Shown: positions 22,768-32,303 of the stretch, piece by piece
How positions within the stretch are numbered: position 1 is the stretch's first letter
Layout of the letters: each line of letters opens with the position of its first letter
Assembly: GCA_012511395.1 (NCBI GenBank)
Contig: JAAZGD010000112.1
Span: 1 to 33,342 of the forward strand
Direction: 5' to 3'
DNA length: 33,342 bases
Source of the DNA: Clostridiales bacterium
GTDB taxonomy: Bacteria > Bacillota > Clostridia > Peptostreptococcales > Anaerovoracaceae
Position numbers and translations under genes: made by a program
The notes under the pieces: model-generated
What the model was told of the DNA's origin: nothing
What the model saw: the letters and a program-made list of their open reading frames with translations, nothing else
Databases searched by the model: none

Positions 22768-23892
22768 ATGAAGGATTACCTGATTGCTTTGGAAGAGATT
22801 ATTGAAGAACAAAGACAACGAATCAAAAGGATGGAGGAGAGCTCCCCTCTGGATCTGACTTTGGTTCCCACAATAATTGTAGGCATAATCCCGGGAGACG
22901 GTATCGGTCCTTTTATTATGGACCATACGAAAAAAGTTTTGGACCATCTGTTAAAGGAAGAGATTGAAGAAGGAAAAATCGAATTCAGAAACATAGAAGG
23001 TCTCACTATTGAAAACAGGGCAAAGGAAGGTAAAGGTCTTCCCCCTTCATGTTTGAATGAAATAAAAAAGTGTCACGTGCTTCTAAAGGGGCCTACTGAA
23101 ACTCCCGATGCCAGAGCCAATGTGATGAACATAGAAAGCGCTAATGTGGCTTTACGAAGAGAGCTGGATCTTTTCGCAAATGTGAGACCTGTTACTATCC
23201 CCCAAAAAAATATTGACTGGATCTTCTTCAGGGAAAACACCGAAGGGGAATACGTTCTTGGAAGTAAGGGTATAGAGCTTGAGGGTATGGCTTTGGATTT
23301 TAAGGTTACCACTGACAGGGGAACTGAAAGGATCTGTGAAGCTGCCTTTAAGTATGCTAAAGCAAAGGGCAATTTAAAGGTATCAATAGTTACAAAGGCC
23401 AATATTATGAAAAAGACTGACGGGAAATTCCTTAAGATCTGCTATGAGGTGGCACAGCATTACCCTTCTGTACCTGCAGATGACTGGTATGTGGATATCA
23501 TGGCCGCAAATCTTCTTAATCCTAACAGACAATCGGAATACCAAGTGATTTTAACTCCCAATCTTTACGGGGATATTCTCACAGATGAAGCAGCTCAGCT
23601 CCAAGGCGGAGTAGGAACGGCAGGCAGCGGAAACATAGGGGACAGGTACGCCATGTTTGAGGCCATTCACGGCAGCGCTCCTAGAATGGTAAAAATGGGA
23701 AGGGGAAAGTATGCCAACCCTTCAAGCCTTCTTAAAGCGGCGGAAATGATGTTGAACCACATAGGGATGACAGACAAGGCAGATAAGCTGAAAGCAGCTC
23801 TTGATGAGACGGCCAAAGCCATGAAAATGACAGGCAAAGGTGACGGTAATACAGGTGAAGACTATGTAACCATGGTACTTTCAAAAATTTAA
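22768..23892 (+). CDS. icd: Isocitrate dehydrogenase (isocitrate/isopropylmalate dehydrogenase family)
   Basis: It oxidatively decarboxylates isocitrate to 2-oxoglutarate. The 374-residue product has PGDGIGP (42-48), the isocitrate-type substrate loop S124-x-N126...LR(R) followed by LDLFANVRP (133-141), RENTEGEYV, KANIMKKTDG, and the metal-binding YGDILTDEAAQLQGG. The S-x-N-x-x-L-R pattern favours isocitrate over isopropylmalate. The first 35 residues are a charged, helix-prone extension before the Rossmann strand, longer than in typical family members. An AGGAG site 8 bases from the ATG supports this start. Cofactor choice (NAD or NADP) cannot be settled by eye. It follows acn by 11 bases and precedes gntR by 18. 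Confidence 0.92.
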   Translation: MKDYLIALEEIIEEQRQRIKRMEESSPLDLTLVPTIIVGIIPGDGIGPFIMDHTKKVLDHLLKEEIEEGKIEFRNIEGLTIENRAKEGKGLPPSCLNEIKKCHVLLKGPTETPDARANVMNIESANVALRRELDLFANVRPVTIPQKNIDWIFFRENTEGEYVLGSKGIELEGMALDFKVTTDRGTERICEAAFKYAKAKGNLKVSIVTKANIMKKTDGKFLKICYEVAQHYPSVPADDWYVDIMAANLLNPNRQSEYQVILTPNLYGDILTDEAAQLQGGVGTAGSGNIGDRYAMFEAIHGSAPRMVKMGRGKYANPSSLLKAAEMMLNHIGMTDKADKLKAALDETAKAMKMTGKGDGNTGEDYVTMVLSKI

Positions 23893-23910
23893 GATTTAAA
23901 GGAAATAGAA

Positions 23911-24573
23911 ATGATTATTAACAAATATCTTACAGAAGCGGGAAATACAAATCAGCCCTTGGGAGTCAGTTTATTCAGCCAGCTTCAAAAGGACATCCTT
24001 TTGGAAAAGCTAAAACCGGGGCAAAAGCTGACAGAGCAAAGCCTGTGCACACTGTACAAGGTTAGCAGAACTCCAATCAGGGAAGCTTTAAGGCAGTTGG
24101 AAATGGAAGGCCTTGTGGAAACCATCCCAAACAGAGGGGCCTTTGTAACAGGGTTTTCGAAAACAGATCTGTCGGACATGCTGTCCTTAAGGAAAATTTA
24201 TGAAATGCAGGCAGTAAGATGGGCTATTGAAAGAATCACTGAAGAGGAAATGGATGACCTTCTGGAAACCTTTGAGTTTATGGAATTTTACACCATAAAA
24301 AAAGATATTGAAAAAATGCACAATATTAATATAAGCTTTCATAAAATAATATACGATGCTTCCCATAACCGTATGCTGAAACAGATTCTTTCCTCCTATC
24401 AGATTTATTTGAAATATAAAAGGCGGGATGTGGTTTATCCTGAGGATTACCTTCCCTCCGTCTTAGAGGAACATCGCGCCATTTATCAAGCCTTCCTTAA
24501 AAAGGATATTGAAAAAGGTGTGAAGGCCATGGAAATTCACCTTACAAATTCTGCTGACAGAACTCTCCTTTAA
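23911..24573 (+). CDS. GntR-family transcriptional regulator, FCD (FadR) subfamily
   Basis: This DNA-binding regulator is 220 residues long. The winged HTH occupies about residues 15-80, with the recognition-helix segment VSRTPIREALRQLEMEGLV (51-69) and RGAFV wing. The all-helical FCD effector domain follows, with the metal/ligand-type histidines in SFHKIIYDASHNRML, an EEHRAI segment and MEIHL at the end. It is cotranscribed with acn and icd, and a matching inverted repeat covers the acn promoter, so it is probably an autoregulator responding to a small carboxylate such as citrate (inferred). The ribosome site is modest (AAAGGA). Its stop codon overlaps that of the convergent M50 gene within TTAA at 24570-24573. 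Confidence 0.9.
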   Translation: MIINKYLTEAGNTNQPLGVSLFSQLQKDILLEKLKPGQKLTEQSLCTLYKVSRTPIREALRQLEMEGLVETIPNRGAFVTGFSKTDLSDMLSLRKIYEMQAVRWAIERITEEEMDDLLETFEFMEFYTIKKDIEKMHNINISFHKIIYDASHNRMLKQILSSYQIYLKYKRRDVVYPEDYLPSVLEEHRAIYQAFLKKDIEKGVKAMEIHLTNSADRTLL

Positions 24574-25283
24574 AAGAAGAGTCTATACAGAAAAGTATAA
24601 AGAAAGTTCACTGAGGGGAAAATTACTCTCCCCAGAACTCCGAAGACTATAAGAATCAGAAGGATTGTCATCCCCTTGTTATATACTTTTCCGTACCATT
24701 CTCTTTTCTCAAGATTGAACACCTGTGTAAGGACGGAAAAACCGTCAAGGGGCGGCACAGGCATCAGGTTGAATACCATAAGGATCAAATTTATCTGAAC
24801 TACATAAAGAAGTACATCCACTGTAACCGATCCAAAGGATGTATATAAAAAGGGCAAAGATAAAGTGTAGAGAAGTTTTACAAGGCCCATAAACAAAAAC
24901 GCAATAATAAAGTTCATGGTCACGTCGGACAGTGCCACTATCATCTCATCTCTTCTTCTCTTTTTAAAGTTAAAAGGGTTGATCTGTACAGGCACACCCC
25001 AACCAAAGCCTATGAAAAACAGAGCCACCATACCTATAGGGTCAATGTGAGACCTTGGGCTTATGGTTACTCTTCCCTGAAATTTCGGCGTATTGTCCCC
25101 TAACTTGTAGGCAGAAAATGCATGGGCTGCTTCATGAAAGGACAGCCCTATAACAATACCGGGTAATATCATCAAGGTGTGAATAAACCAGGCTTGAGGG
25201 CTTTGAAATCTTCCGCTGGTTATGGATATAAAGGCTAAGATTACTATGAAAAGAAGGGCTGTGGGATCAAGAAATCTTTTCAT
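24570..25283 (-). CDS. Site-2 protease-like M50 metallopeptidase
   Basis: This polytopic intramembrane zinc protease homologue has 237 residues and about six hydrophobic segments. The zinc-binding HEAAH is at residues 50-54 and the third-ligand motif NLMPVPPLDG at 172-181 (D180). It belongs to the short group without a PDZ domain. The segment where the family usually has AGPxxN reads ALSDVTMNF (about 117-125), a local departure. It starts directly at the glyA stop codon, with the ribosome site inside glyA, and is the last gene of the long minus-strand run. No terminator follows; it converges on gntR. The substrate is unknown. Confidence 0.88.
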   Translation of the reverse strand: MKRFLDPTALLFIVILAFISITSGRFQSPQAWFIHTLMILPGIVIGLSFHEAAHAFSAYKLGDNTPKFQGRVTISPRSHIDPIGMVALFFIGFGWGVPVQINPFNFKKRRRDEMIVALSDVTMNFIIAFLFMGLVKLLYTLSLPFLYTSFGSVTVDVLLYVVQINLILMVFNLMPVPPLDGFSVLTQVFNLEKREWYGKVYNKGMTILLILIVFGVLGRVIFPSVNFLYTFLYRLFF

Positions 25284-26528
25284 CTACCTTTTCTCCCAAC
25301 CTTCCAGAGGGTGTTTTTCTACCAATTCCTTAACTATCTCCTTTGCTTCTTCCTTCTTTCCTCCTTTTGAGGACAATACGAGATTGATTGCCCTCCCCAC
25401 CTTTCTTATTTCCTCCTCTTTAAATCCTCTTGAGGTAAGGGCAGGAGTTCCCAATCTTAAACCGCTTGTTACAAAAGGACTTTGAGGGTCATTTGGAACG
25501 GCGTTTTTATTGGTTGTAATATTTGCATCGTCTAACATTACCTCTGCTTCCTTTCCCGTTATTCCCTTGTTTATCAGTTTTACAAGGACCAGGTGATTGT
25601 CCGTACCCTTAGACACAAGATCGTAGTCATAGCTTGTAAGGACTTCCGACAGCACCTTGGCATTGTCCACAACCTGTTTTTGATACACTTTGAAGGAAGG
25701 CTCCAGTGCCTTCTTTAAGCATATGGCCTTTCCTGCAATTATATGCATCAAAGGTCCTCCCTGAACTCCCGGGAAAATCGCTTTATTGATTTTAGCGCCA
25801 AGATCTTCCTTTGCAAGTATCATCCCGCCTCTTGGCCCTCTTAAGGTCTTGTGGGTAGTGGTGGTTACTATATGAGCATAATCCACGGGGTTGGGGTGAA
25901 CTCCTCCTGCCACAAGGCCTGCGATATGGGCCATATCCACCATAAATAAAGCTCCCACAGAGTCGGCTATTTCCCTGAAAATATCGAAATGAATTATTCT
26001 GGGATATGCAGATGCTCCCGCAACTATTAATTTCGGTCTGTGCTTTTTTGCCAAAGCTTCCACTTCATCGTAATCTATAGTTTCCGTATCGTCCTTTAAA
26101 CCGTATGATATGAAATTAAAATACTTGCCTGAAAGATTTGCAGGACTTCCGTGTGTCAAATGGCCTCCGTTTGAAAGGTCCATGCCCAAAACCGTATCCT
26201 TTAGTTCAAGGAGGGCAAAGTATACAGCGATATTTGCTGCAGCACCGCTATGGGGCTGTACATTTGCAAATTCAGCACCAAAAAGGAGCTTTGCCCGTTC
26301 AATGGCTAAAGACTCCACTTCATCCACATGTTCACAACCGCCGTAATATCTTTTACCGGGATATCCTTCTGCGTATTTGTTGGTTAATATACTGCCGCAT
26401 GCTTCCAGCACTGCTTTAGTAGTATAGTTTTCCGAGGCTATCATCTCCAGCTTGTTCTCCTGCCTTTCCTCCTCCCTTTCAATCATTGAATAAATCTGAA
26501 AATCTTCTTCTCTGATGGTCTCATACAT
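25284..26528 (-). CDS. glyA: Serine hydroxymethyltransferase
   Basis: This PLP enzyme interconverts serine and glycine with tetrahydrofolate, supplying one-carbon units. The 414-residue length is standard. MIASENYTTKAVLEACGS (29-46), YGGCEHVDEVE, the PLP-stacking AxHSGAAAN region, DMAHIAGLVA and the Schiff-base Lys227 in VTTTTHKTLRGPRGG are all present. A purine-rich leader with AAAGGA lies 11 bases from the ATG, a rather long spacing. It follows cls by 51 bases that hold no recognisable promoter or terminator. Confidence 0.98.
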   Translation of the reverse strand: MYETIREEDFQIYSMIEREEERQENKLEMIASENYTTKAVLEACGSILTNKYAEGYPGKRYYGGCEHVDEVESLAIERAKLLFGAEFANVQPHSGAAANIAVYFALLELKDTVLGMDLSNGGHLTHGSPANLSGKYFNFISYGLKDDTETIDYDEVEALAKKHRPKLIVAGASAYPRIIHFDIFREIADSVGALFMVDMAHIAGLVAGGVHPNPVDYAHIVTTTTHKTLRGPRGGMILAKEDLGAKINKAIFPGVQGGPLMHIIAGKAICLKKALEPSFKVYQKQVVDNAKVLSEVLTSYDYDLVSKGTDNHLVLVKLINKGITGKEAEVMLDDANITTNKNAVPNDPQSPFVTSGLRLGTPALTSRGFKEEEIRKVGRAINLVLSSKGGKKEEAKEIVKELVEKHPLEGWEKR

Positions 26529-26579
26529 ACTCTTTATAGTCCTTTCTTTTTCTTTTTTTTATAAAGTTCCCTTGTAGGT

Positions 26580-28040
26580 TTATAACAGATCTGAAAGTAG
26601 CCTGCAAACAGATTCCTTTGCTTTAATAATAAGACCTCTTTCTTTATACAATTCCTTGGTCAATATATAACTATGGCTCATGTCCTCCAAAAAGATGTTT
26701 TCCATCTTTTCCGTGAACTTGCCGCTGTAAATAAACACATTGGTCTCGAAGCTTAAACGGAAGCTTCTTCTGTCAAAATTTGCAGTTCCCACAGTGGATA
26801 TTTCCCCATCCACCACCATGGTCTTTGCATGCATAAAGCCTTTATCGTAAATATAAACTGTTGCCCCAAGCTCAATGAGCTCACCTACAAAAGCCCATGT
26901 GGCCCAGTAAACAAACATATGGTCAGGCTTGTTGGGAATCATAATTCTTACATCCACGCCTGAAAGAATTGCCACCTTCAGGTTTTCCTGAAGACTGGTG
27001 CTTGGAACGAAGTAAGGCGTCTGAATCCAGATTCTTTCCTGGGCTGTGGACACCATCCTGTTAAAGCCTCTTTTTATTTCCTCCTTTGAAGTATCAGGTC
27101 CGCTGCTGACTATCTGAGCACCTATGCCTCCTTGATCGATGGTTTCAGAAAAATACACATCCTTAATGTGAATATCCTTTTTAGTGGCAACTCTCAGGTC
27201 CTGCATAAAGCGGGCATTAATATCCTGAACTGCGCTGCCTGTAAGCTTAAGCTGAGTATCCCGCCAATAACCAAACTTTTTCTTTCTGCCCAGGTATTCC
27301 CTCCCTATATTAAAGCCTCCCACATAGCCGATTTTATCATCTATGATTACAAGCTTTCTATGGTTTCTATAGTTAAGTCTCGGACTCAAATACTTAAGCT
27401 TAATAGGCAAAAACCAGTGAAATGATCCTCCTGCTCTTCTTAAGGGCGCCAGCATTTTCCTTGATAAACCTCTGCATCCCAGTCCGTCGCCTATTACGGT
27501 AACCTCTACCCCTTCTCTTGCTTTATCTGTCAAAACCTTTAAAAATCTTTTCCCCACCTCATCGGGCTTAATGATGAAATAGATTACGTTGATGGTGGAT
27601 TTTGCATTTCTTATGTCTTCAAGCAAGGTGTCAAACATCTCCTGGCCGTCGGTGATCACTTGAATATCATTATTCTGGGTGTAATAAGATTTAGCCAATA
27701 TCTGATTCAGGGTGATCATATCCCTCCAGAAATGGGCCCTCTTACTGTTAAACTTGTAGTCGCCATCTTCCATCTCCTTCATCTGCTCCTGCAAAGAGCC
27801 CCTGATAAAGGCTTCATCCTCCTTTGTGAGAAGGCTGATCCTCTTTCTCACAACTCTGTTTGACAGCATGAAGTATAAAAAGATTCCTATAGCCGGCAGG
27901 AAGAATACCACCATAACCCAAGTGAGAGTGGTGACAGGATTTTTCCTCTCAAGGAATATTACCGTTCCTGCTATAATGATGTTTGCAAAGATGATAAGTG
28001 CCGCAAGTAGAGGCAAATGCTCTGCAAGATAGGCATACAT
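26580..28040 (-). CDS. cls: Cardiolipin synthase (phospholipase D type)
   Basis: It joins two phosphatidylglycerol molecules into cardiolipin at the membrane. The 486-residue protein has two N-terminal membrane helices (about 11-31 and 38-59) and two HKD catalytic motifs: H227-x-K229-x4-D234 in NHRKLVIIDD and H404-x-K406-x4-D411 in MHAKTMVVD. AAAGGAG precedes the ATG. It follows miaB by 14 bases and shares the run with plsY and gpsA, the earlier steps of phospholipid synthesis. Confidence 0.96.
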   Translation of the reverse strand: MYAYLAEHLPLLAALIIFANIIIAGTVIFLERKNPVTTLTWVMVVFFLPAIGIFLYFMLSNRVVRKRISLLTKEDEAFIRGSLQEQMKEMEDGDYKFNSKRAHFWRDMITLNQILAKSYYTQNNDIQVITDGQEMFDTLLEDIRNAKSTINVIYFIIKPDEVGKRFLKVLTDKAREGVEVTVIGDGLGCRGLSRKMLAPLRRAGGSFHWFLPIKLKYLSPRLNYRNHRKLVIIDDKIGYVGGFNIGREYLGRKKKFGYWRDTQLKLTGSAVQDINARFMQDLRVATKKDIHIKDVYFSETIDQGGIGAQIVSSGPDTSKEEIKRGFNRMVSTAQERIWIQTPYFVPSTSLQENLKVAILSGVDVRIMIPNKPDHMFVYWATWAFVGELIELGATVYIYDKGFMHAKTMVVDGEISTVGTANFDRRSFRLSFETNVFIYSGKFTEKMENIFLEDMSHSYILTKELYKERGLIIKAKESVCRLLSDLL

Positions 28041-28054
28041 TTTTTATTTCTCCT

Positions 28055-29359
28055 TTACAAATCCAATGTGCCTTTCAGGCTGAAGGTGTTGGCTTCCGTT
28101 ATTTTAACAAGCACTGTTTCACCTAAGGCCTCCATGGGGCCCTTAAAGTTTACCAGTTTAAAAGAATCTGTTCTCCCCTCTAAATACTCATTACTTTTCC
28201 TCGATACTCCTTCTATGATAACTTCTTCAACCTTTCCTATATAGGACAGGTTTTTGGAAAGAGCGCTTTCATTGACGACCTTAACCAGCCTTTGAAATCT
28301 TTCATGCTTAACACTTTCTTCCACCTGGTCTTCACAGGCTGCCGCAGGCGTCCCTTCCCTTTTTGAATATATGAAAGTAAAGGCAGAATCAAACTGCACT
28401 TCTTCCACAAAATTTAAAGTTTCCTGAAAATCCTCCTCGCTTTCTCCGGGAAAGCCTGTGATTATATCTGTTCTTATTCCAATATCAGGGACTTCCCTCC
28501 TGATATCCTTTATGAGCTGCAAATATTTTCCCTTTGTATAGCCTCTGTTCATTCTACTTAACACATTGTCGCTTCCCGACTGAAGGGGAAGATGCAGGTG
28601 TTTTGACAAATTATGATATTTGGAAAAAGCCTTAATCAAGTCTTCCGTCATATCCTTTGGATGGGAGGTCATAAATCTTATGCGTTTAAGGCCTTCCACC
28701 TGCGAAAGGTTTCCAAGAAGCTTTGAAAAGCCGTATTCATAGGAGTTCACATTTTGTCCTAAAAGCATTACTTCCTTAGTACCGCTTTTAACTGCATTCC
28801 TTACCTCTGATAAAATGTCCTCAGGACCTCTTGATACTTCCCTGCCCCTTGTATATGGAACGATGCAGTAACTGCAAAAATTGTTACAGCCGTAGGTAAT
28901 ATCCACAAGGGCTCTAAAGGGATATTTCCTTTTTACAGGAAGCCCTTCCTGAATACTTTCTCTTTCAGGAAGAACCCTTACATTGGTTTTCTTAAGAAGC
29001 TTTGATTCCTGAACAAGATCAGGCAGCTCGTGAATATTGTATGTGCCAAATATAAAATCCACAAAGGGGTATTTAGTTTTCACCTGTTTAACAAGGATGT
29101 CCTGCTGCATCATGCAGCCAGCCACGCCTATGACAAGGGCCTTGTTTTTTTCCTTCAGTTTTTTATATTGACCTAAAACTCCAAAGAAGCTGTTGTGAGC
29201 ATTTTCCCTGACGCTGCAGGTGTTTATGATTATAACATCTGCTCCTTCAGGTTTATCAGCTTCACAGTATCCCATGTTTTCCAAAAGTCCTGCCATAGTT
29301 TCTGAATCATGATCGTTCATCTGACATCCAAAGGTTCTTATGAAGTAGCTGTTATTCAT
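28055..29359 (-). CDS. miaB: tRNA-2-methylthio-N6-dimethylallyladenosine synthase (radical SAM)
   Basis: This methylthiotransferase acts on i6A37 of tRNAs reading UNN codons. The 434-residue protein has the three domains of the family: an N-terminal UPF0004 domain with cluster ligands C12, C48 and C82, a radical-SAM core with C158-x3-C162-x2-C165 (YGCNNFCSYC) and a C-terminal TRAM domain (about 370-434). FGCQMNDHDSE and PYTRGREVSR favour MiaB over the related MtaB and RimO. Its start overlaps the end of gpsA by 8 bases, so it is translationally coupled. Confidence 0.97.
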   Translation of the reverse strand: MNNSYFIRTFGCQMNDHDSETMAGLLENMGYCEADKPEGADVIIINTCSVRENAHNSFFGVLGQYKKLKEKNKALVIGVAGCMMQQDILVKQVKTKYPFVDFIFGTYNIHELPDLVQESKLLKKTNVRVLPERESIQEGLPVKRKYPFRALVDITYGCNNFCSYCIVPYTRGREVSRGPEDILSEVRNAVKSGTKEVMLLGQNVNSYEYGFSKLLGNLSQVEGLKRIRFMTSHPKDMTEDLIKAFSKYHNLSKHLHLPLQSGSDNVLSRMNRGYTKGKYLQLIKDIRREVPDIGIRTDIITGFPGESEEDFQETLNFVEEVQFDSAFTFIYSKREGTPAAACEDQVEESVKHERFQRLVKVVNESALSKNLSYIGKVEEVIIEGVSRKSNEYLEGRTDSFKLVNFKGPMEALGETVLVKITEANTFSLKGTLDL

Positions 29360-30338
29360 GCTTCTTATCTCTTTGCATCAGCATTTCTGCCGTTTTATTC
29401 ACATCTGTTCCTTCATAGACCACGCCGTGAATTGCTCTTGTAATGGGCATATCCACTGAAAGCTCTTGAGCCAGTTTATAGGCGGCTTGTGTAGTATACA
29501 TGCCCTCAACCACCATTCCCACTCTTCTTGTTGCTTCTTCAGGATTTATCCCTTGACCTATCATAAGGCCGCATCTTCTATTTCTGCTGTGCTCACTTGT
29601 ACATGTAACTATTAAGTCTCCAATTCCTGAAAGGCCTAAAAATGTCTCCTTCTTTGCTCCCATTCTCTCTCCAAGCCTTGCAATCTCTGCTATTCCTCTT
29701 GTCATAATAGCTGCTTTGGCATTGTCTCCATAGCCCATGCCATCTGATATTCCTGCTCCAAGTGCAATTATATTTTTTAAGGCACCTCCCAGTTGGACAC
29801 CAAGAATATCTGAATTAGTATAGACTCTGAATTTGTCTGTCATAAATATGTCCTGAATTTTTTCGGCCGTCTTCTCATCCCTTGATGAAACCGACACTGT
29901 AGTAGGCAAAAATTGTCCCACCTCTTCTGCGTGGCTGGGCCCCGATAAAACTGCAAATTTAAAGGAAGGTGCGATTTCCTCCGCCACCTGGGATAAAAGC
30001 TTTAAGGAATCCATCTCTATACCCTTAGCCACATTTAAGAGCAGCTGGTCCTTTAATAAAGGTAAACAACTTTTAAGGGCCTCTCTGAAGTGTTGGGCCG
30101 GTGCAGAAAACACCACTATGGAAGCATCCTGAAGGCCTTCCTCCAGATGTGATACTAAAGAAAGGTTATTGTTAAAGGGAACACCTTTTAAATATCTCAC
30201 ATTTTCCCTGTCTTTTCTCAGGGCTTCCAGATGGTCTTTATCAATATCCCACAGTTTTACCTTATGGCCTTTATTTGAAAGGGTTACGCTTAAAGCCGTT
30301 CCCCAGCTTCCTGCTCCCACTACACAAATGTTTTCCAT
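29352..30338 (-). CDS. gpsA: NAD(P)-dependent glycerol-3-phosphate dehydrogenase
   Basis: It reduces dihydroxyacetone phosphate to sn-glycerol 3-phosphate, the backbone used by PlsY. I start it at the ATG of MENICVVGAGSWGTA, giving 328 residues with GAGSWG at 8-13, because AAGGAG lies 7 bases upstream and homologues begin here; an earlier TTG at 30365 would overlap plsY by 26 bases. The catalytic Lys is in GGALKNIIALGAG, and GDLIVTCTSEHSRNRRCG is the conserved C-terminal signature. One base separates it from plsY. Confidence 0.97.
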   Translation of the reverse strand: MENICVVGAGSWGTALSVTLSNKGHKVKLWDIDKDHLEALRKDRENVRYLKGVPFNNNLSLVSHLEEGLQDASIVVFSAPAQHFREALKSCLPLLKDQLLLNVAKGIEMDSLKLLSQVAEEIAPSFKFAVLSGPSHAEEVGQFLPTTVSVSSRDEKTAEKIQDIFMTDKFRVYTNSDILGVQLGGALKNIIALGAGISDGMGYGDNAKAAIMTRGIAEIARLGERMGAKKETFLGLSGIGDLIVTCTSEHSRNRRCGLMIGQGINPEEATRRVGMVVEGMYTTQAAYKLAQELSVDMPITRAIHGVVYEGTDVNKTAEMLMQRDKKHE

Positions 30339-30339
30339 C

Positions 30340-30978
30340 TTACTTCTCCTTTTTCCCAAGCCCAAGCCTGGGCTCTTCTTTTTTAATAAGTCTTTTTATA
30401 TTATCCTTATGCTTTATGAGCACAATAATTCCAATAAGGACGGCAAAGCCTAATGTTAATAAAGGCCTATCCTCATAAATGCCTCCTGAAAAAATTGTAA
30501 TGGCAAAGGACAGTGTTATGAAGGCTCCCATGGAACCCACAGACACTCTTCTTGTTACTGCCACTAAAAATATCAACACCAGAAGGCAGGAAAGTGCCAA
30601 ATAGAAATTAATGCCCAGAAGCACTCCAAAGGTAGTGGCTACTCCTTTTCCTCCCTTAAACTTGAAAGCTATGGGCCAGATATGGCCAATGACTACTGAA
30701 AGACCGGCAAGAAGCCCGAAAAGTCTGGGGTCGGGGAAAAAACCTGCTGATATAACCTCACCTAAATAGACTGCCAAAGTACCTTTTAATACATCGATTA
30801 CAAGGGTGATGGCGCCTGCTTTTTTACCCAAAACCCTTAAAGCATTGGTGGATCCTGCATTGCCACTGCCCTTTTCCCTGATTTCAACTCCCATCATCCT
30901 TCCAACTATAATAGAAGGAGAAATATTTCCCAATAAATAACCTGTTAAAATAACCAGGATTACTATAAGTATTTCCAT
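30340..30978 (-). CDS. plsY: Acyl-phosphate:glycerol-3-phosphate acyltransferase
   Basis: This membrane enzyme acylates position 1 of glycerol 3-phosphate from acyl-phosphate, the first committed step of phospholipid synthesis. The 212 residues carry the three family motifs: GSGNAGSTNALRVLG (about 37-51), KFKGGKGVATTFG (about 107-119) and the GAFITLSFA loop region, within about five to seven helices. A short Lys/Glu-rich tail ends the protein. It lies between der and gpsA, a common order in Bacillota. Confidence 0.96.
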   Translation of the reverse strand: MEILIVILVILTGYLLGNISPSIIVGRMMGVEIREKGSGNAGSTNALRVLGKKAGAITLVIDVLKGTLAVYLGEVISAGFFPDPRLFGLLAGLSVVIGHIWPIAFKFKGGKGVATTFGVLLGINFYLALSCLLVLIFLVAVTRRVSVGSMGAFITLSFAITIFSGGIYEDRPLLTLGFAVLIGIIVLIKHKDNIKRLIKKEEPRLGLGKKEK

Positions 30979-30980
30979 GA

Positions 30981-32303
30981 CTAAATCTCTTTTTCTCCTT
31001 TTTCCCTGAATACAAATTTTATGGAAGTCCCTTCAAAAGGAAAGCCATCCCTTATTACATTTTCCAGATACCTGGAATAGGAAAAATGCATTAATTCTCT
31101 TTTGTTTATCTGAAAAGAAAACAGGGGCGGTTTTACTCCCACCTGAGTCACATAGTAAATTTTAAGCCTTTTACCTTTATCAGAGGGTGGCTGCTTCATC
31201 ATAACTGCATCTTGAATAAGTGCATTTAATTGGCCTGTAGAAATTCTTACACTTCTGTTTAAGGCCACAGTTTTTGCTATTTCCATTACTTTATTTACTC
31301 TTTGGCCTTCTTTAACTGAGATAAATACTAAAGGTGCATAGGAAAGAAAAGGCATTTCGTTATACACATCTTTTTCGAAGGTTTTCATTGTATTTGTTTC
31401 TTTAGTTATTAAATCCCATTTATTTATAACTATTACTACACCTTTACCTGCTTCATGGGCAATCCCTGCAATCTTTTTATCCTGCTCTGTAATACCTTCC
31501 ACTGCATCTATCATCATAAGGCATACATCAGATCTTTCAATAGCTGAAATAGCCCTTATTACGGAATACTTTTCCACATTTAAATCTACCTTTGATCTTC
31601 TTCTTATGCCTGCAGTGTCGATTAAGATATAGGGCTCGCCTTCATATTCATAATAAGTATCTATGGAGTCTCTTGTGGTTCCCGGAATGGGTGACACTAT
31701 GACTCTCTCCTCTTTTAAAAGACTGTTTACAAGGGAAGACTTCCCAACATTGGGTTTGCCCACCACAGCCAGCTTAATGGTGTCCTCCTCTTCCTCCCGT
31801 TTCTCTTCCGGCAGCTTTGAAACTATTAAATCCAGAAGATCTCCCAAATTCAATCGATTCACAGATGATATGGGGACAGGCTCCCCCAAACCCAATTCAT
31901 AAAAATCATATAGGTTGTCAAGGTTCTTCATATTGTCTACCTTGTTCACTACAAGTATCACATCTTTGCCTTTTTTCATCAACATGGAAGCAACTTCCCT
32001 GTCTGAAGAGGTTAAGCCTTCCTTCCCGTCAACCATAAAGAGCACCAGATCTGAAATCTCCATGGCAATTACAGCCTGTTCCCTCATCTGCTGCATGATG
32101 ATATCCTCAGTATCAGGATCAATTCCCCCTGTGTCAATAAGAGCGAACTCTCTGCCGCTCCAGTCGGCCTCACCATATATTCTATCCCTTGTAACACCCG
32201 GTGTATCTTCAACAATGGAAATTCGCTCTCCCAAAATAGCATTGAAAAAAGTAGACTTTCCAACATTTGGTCTTCCCACAATAGCTACAGTAGCTTTGTT
32301 CAA
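30981..32303 (-). CDS. der: Ribosome biogenesis GTPase Der (EngA)
   Basis: This essential double GTPase is needed for 50S subunit maturation. The 440-residue protein has the tandem G domains: G1 GRPNVGKSTFFN (10-21), DTPGVTRD, DTGGID and NKVDN in the first, then GKPNVGKSSLVN, DTAGIRRRSKV and NKWDL in the second, followed by the KH-like C-terminal domain. The start is a TTG supported by GGAGG 9 bases upstream; it overlaps the ftsY stop codon in TTGA. The KSxIR-type effector region and length are normal. Confidence 0.97.
   Translation of the reverse strand: MNKATVAIVGRPNVGKSTFFNAILGERISIVEDTPGVTRDRIYGEADWSGREFALIDTGGIDPDTEDIIMQQMREQAVIAMEISDLVLFMVDGKEGLTSSDREVASMLMKKGKDVILVVNKVDNMKNLDNLYDFYELGLGEPVPISSVNRLNLGDLLDLIVSKLPEEKREEEEDTIKLAVVGKPNVGKSSLVNSLLKEERVIVSPIPGTTRDSIDTYYEYEGEPYILIDTAGIRRRSKVDLNVEKYSVIRAISAIERSDVCLMMIDAVEGITEQDKKIAGIAHEAGKGVVIVINKWDLITKETNTMKTFEKDVYNEMPFLSYAPLVFISVKEGQRVNKVMEIAKTVALNRSVRISTGQLNALIQDAVMMKQPPSDKGKRLKIYYVTQVGVKPPLFSFQINKRELMHFSYSRYLENVIRDGFPFEGTSIKFVFREKGEKEI

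Noticed and set aside
30339..30365. TTG start for gpsA nine codons earlier
   Set aside because: It overlaps plsY; MENICVVGAGSWG begins where homologues begin and has a proper AAGGAG site.
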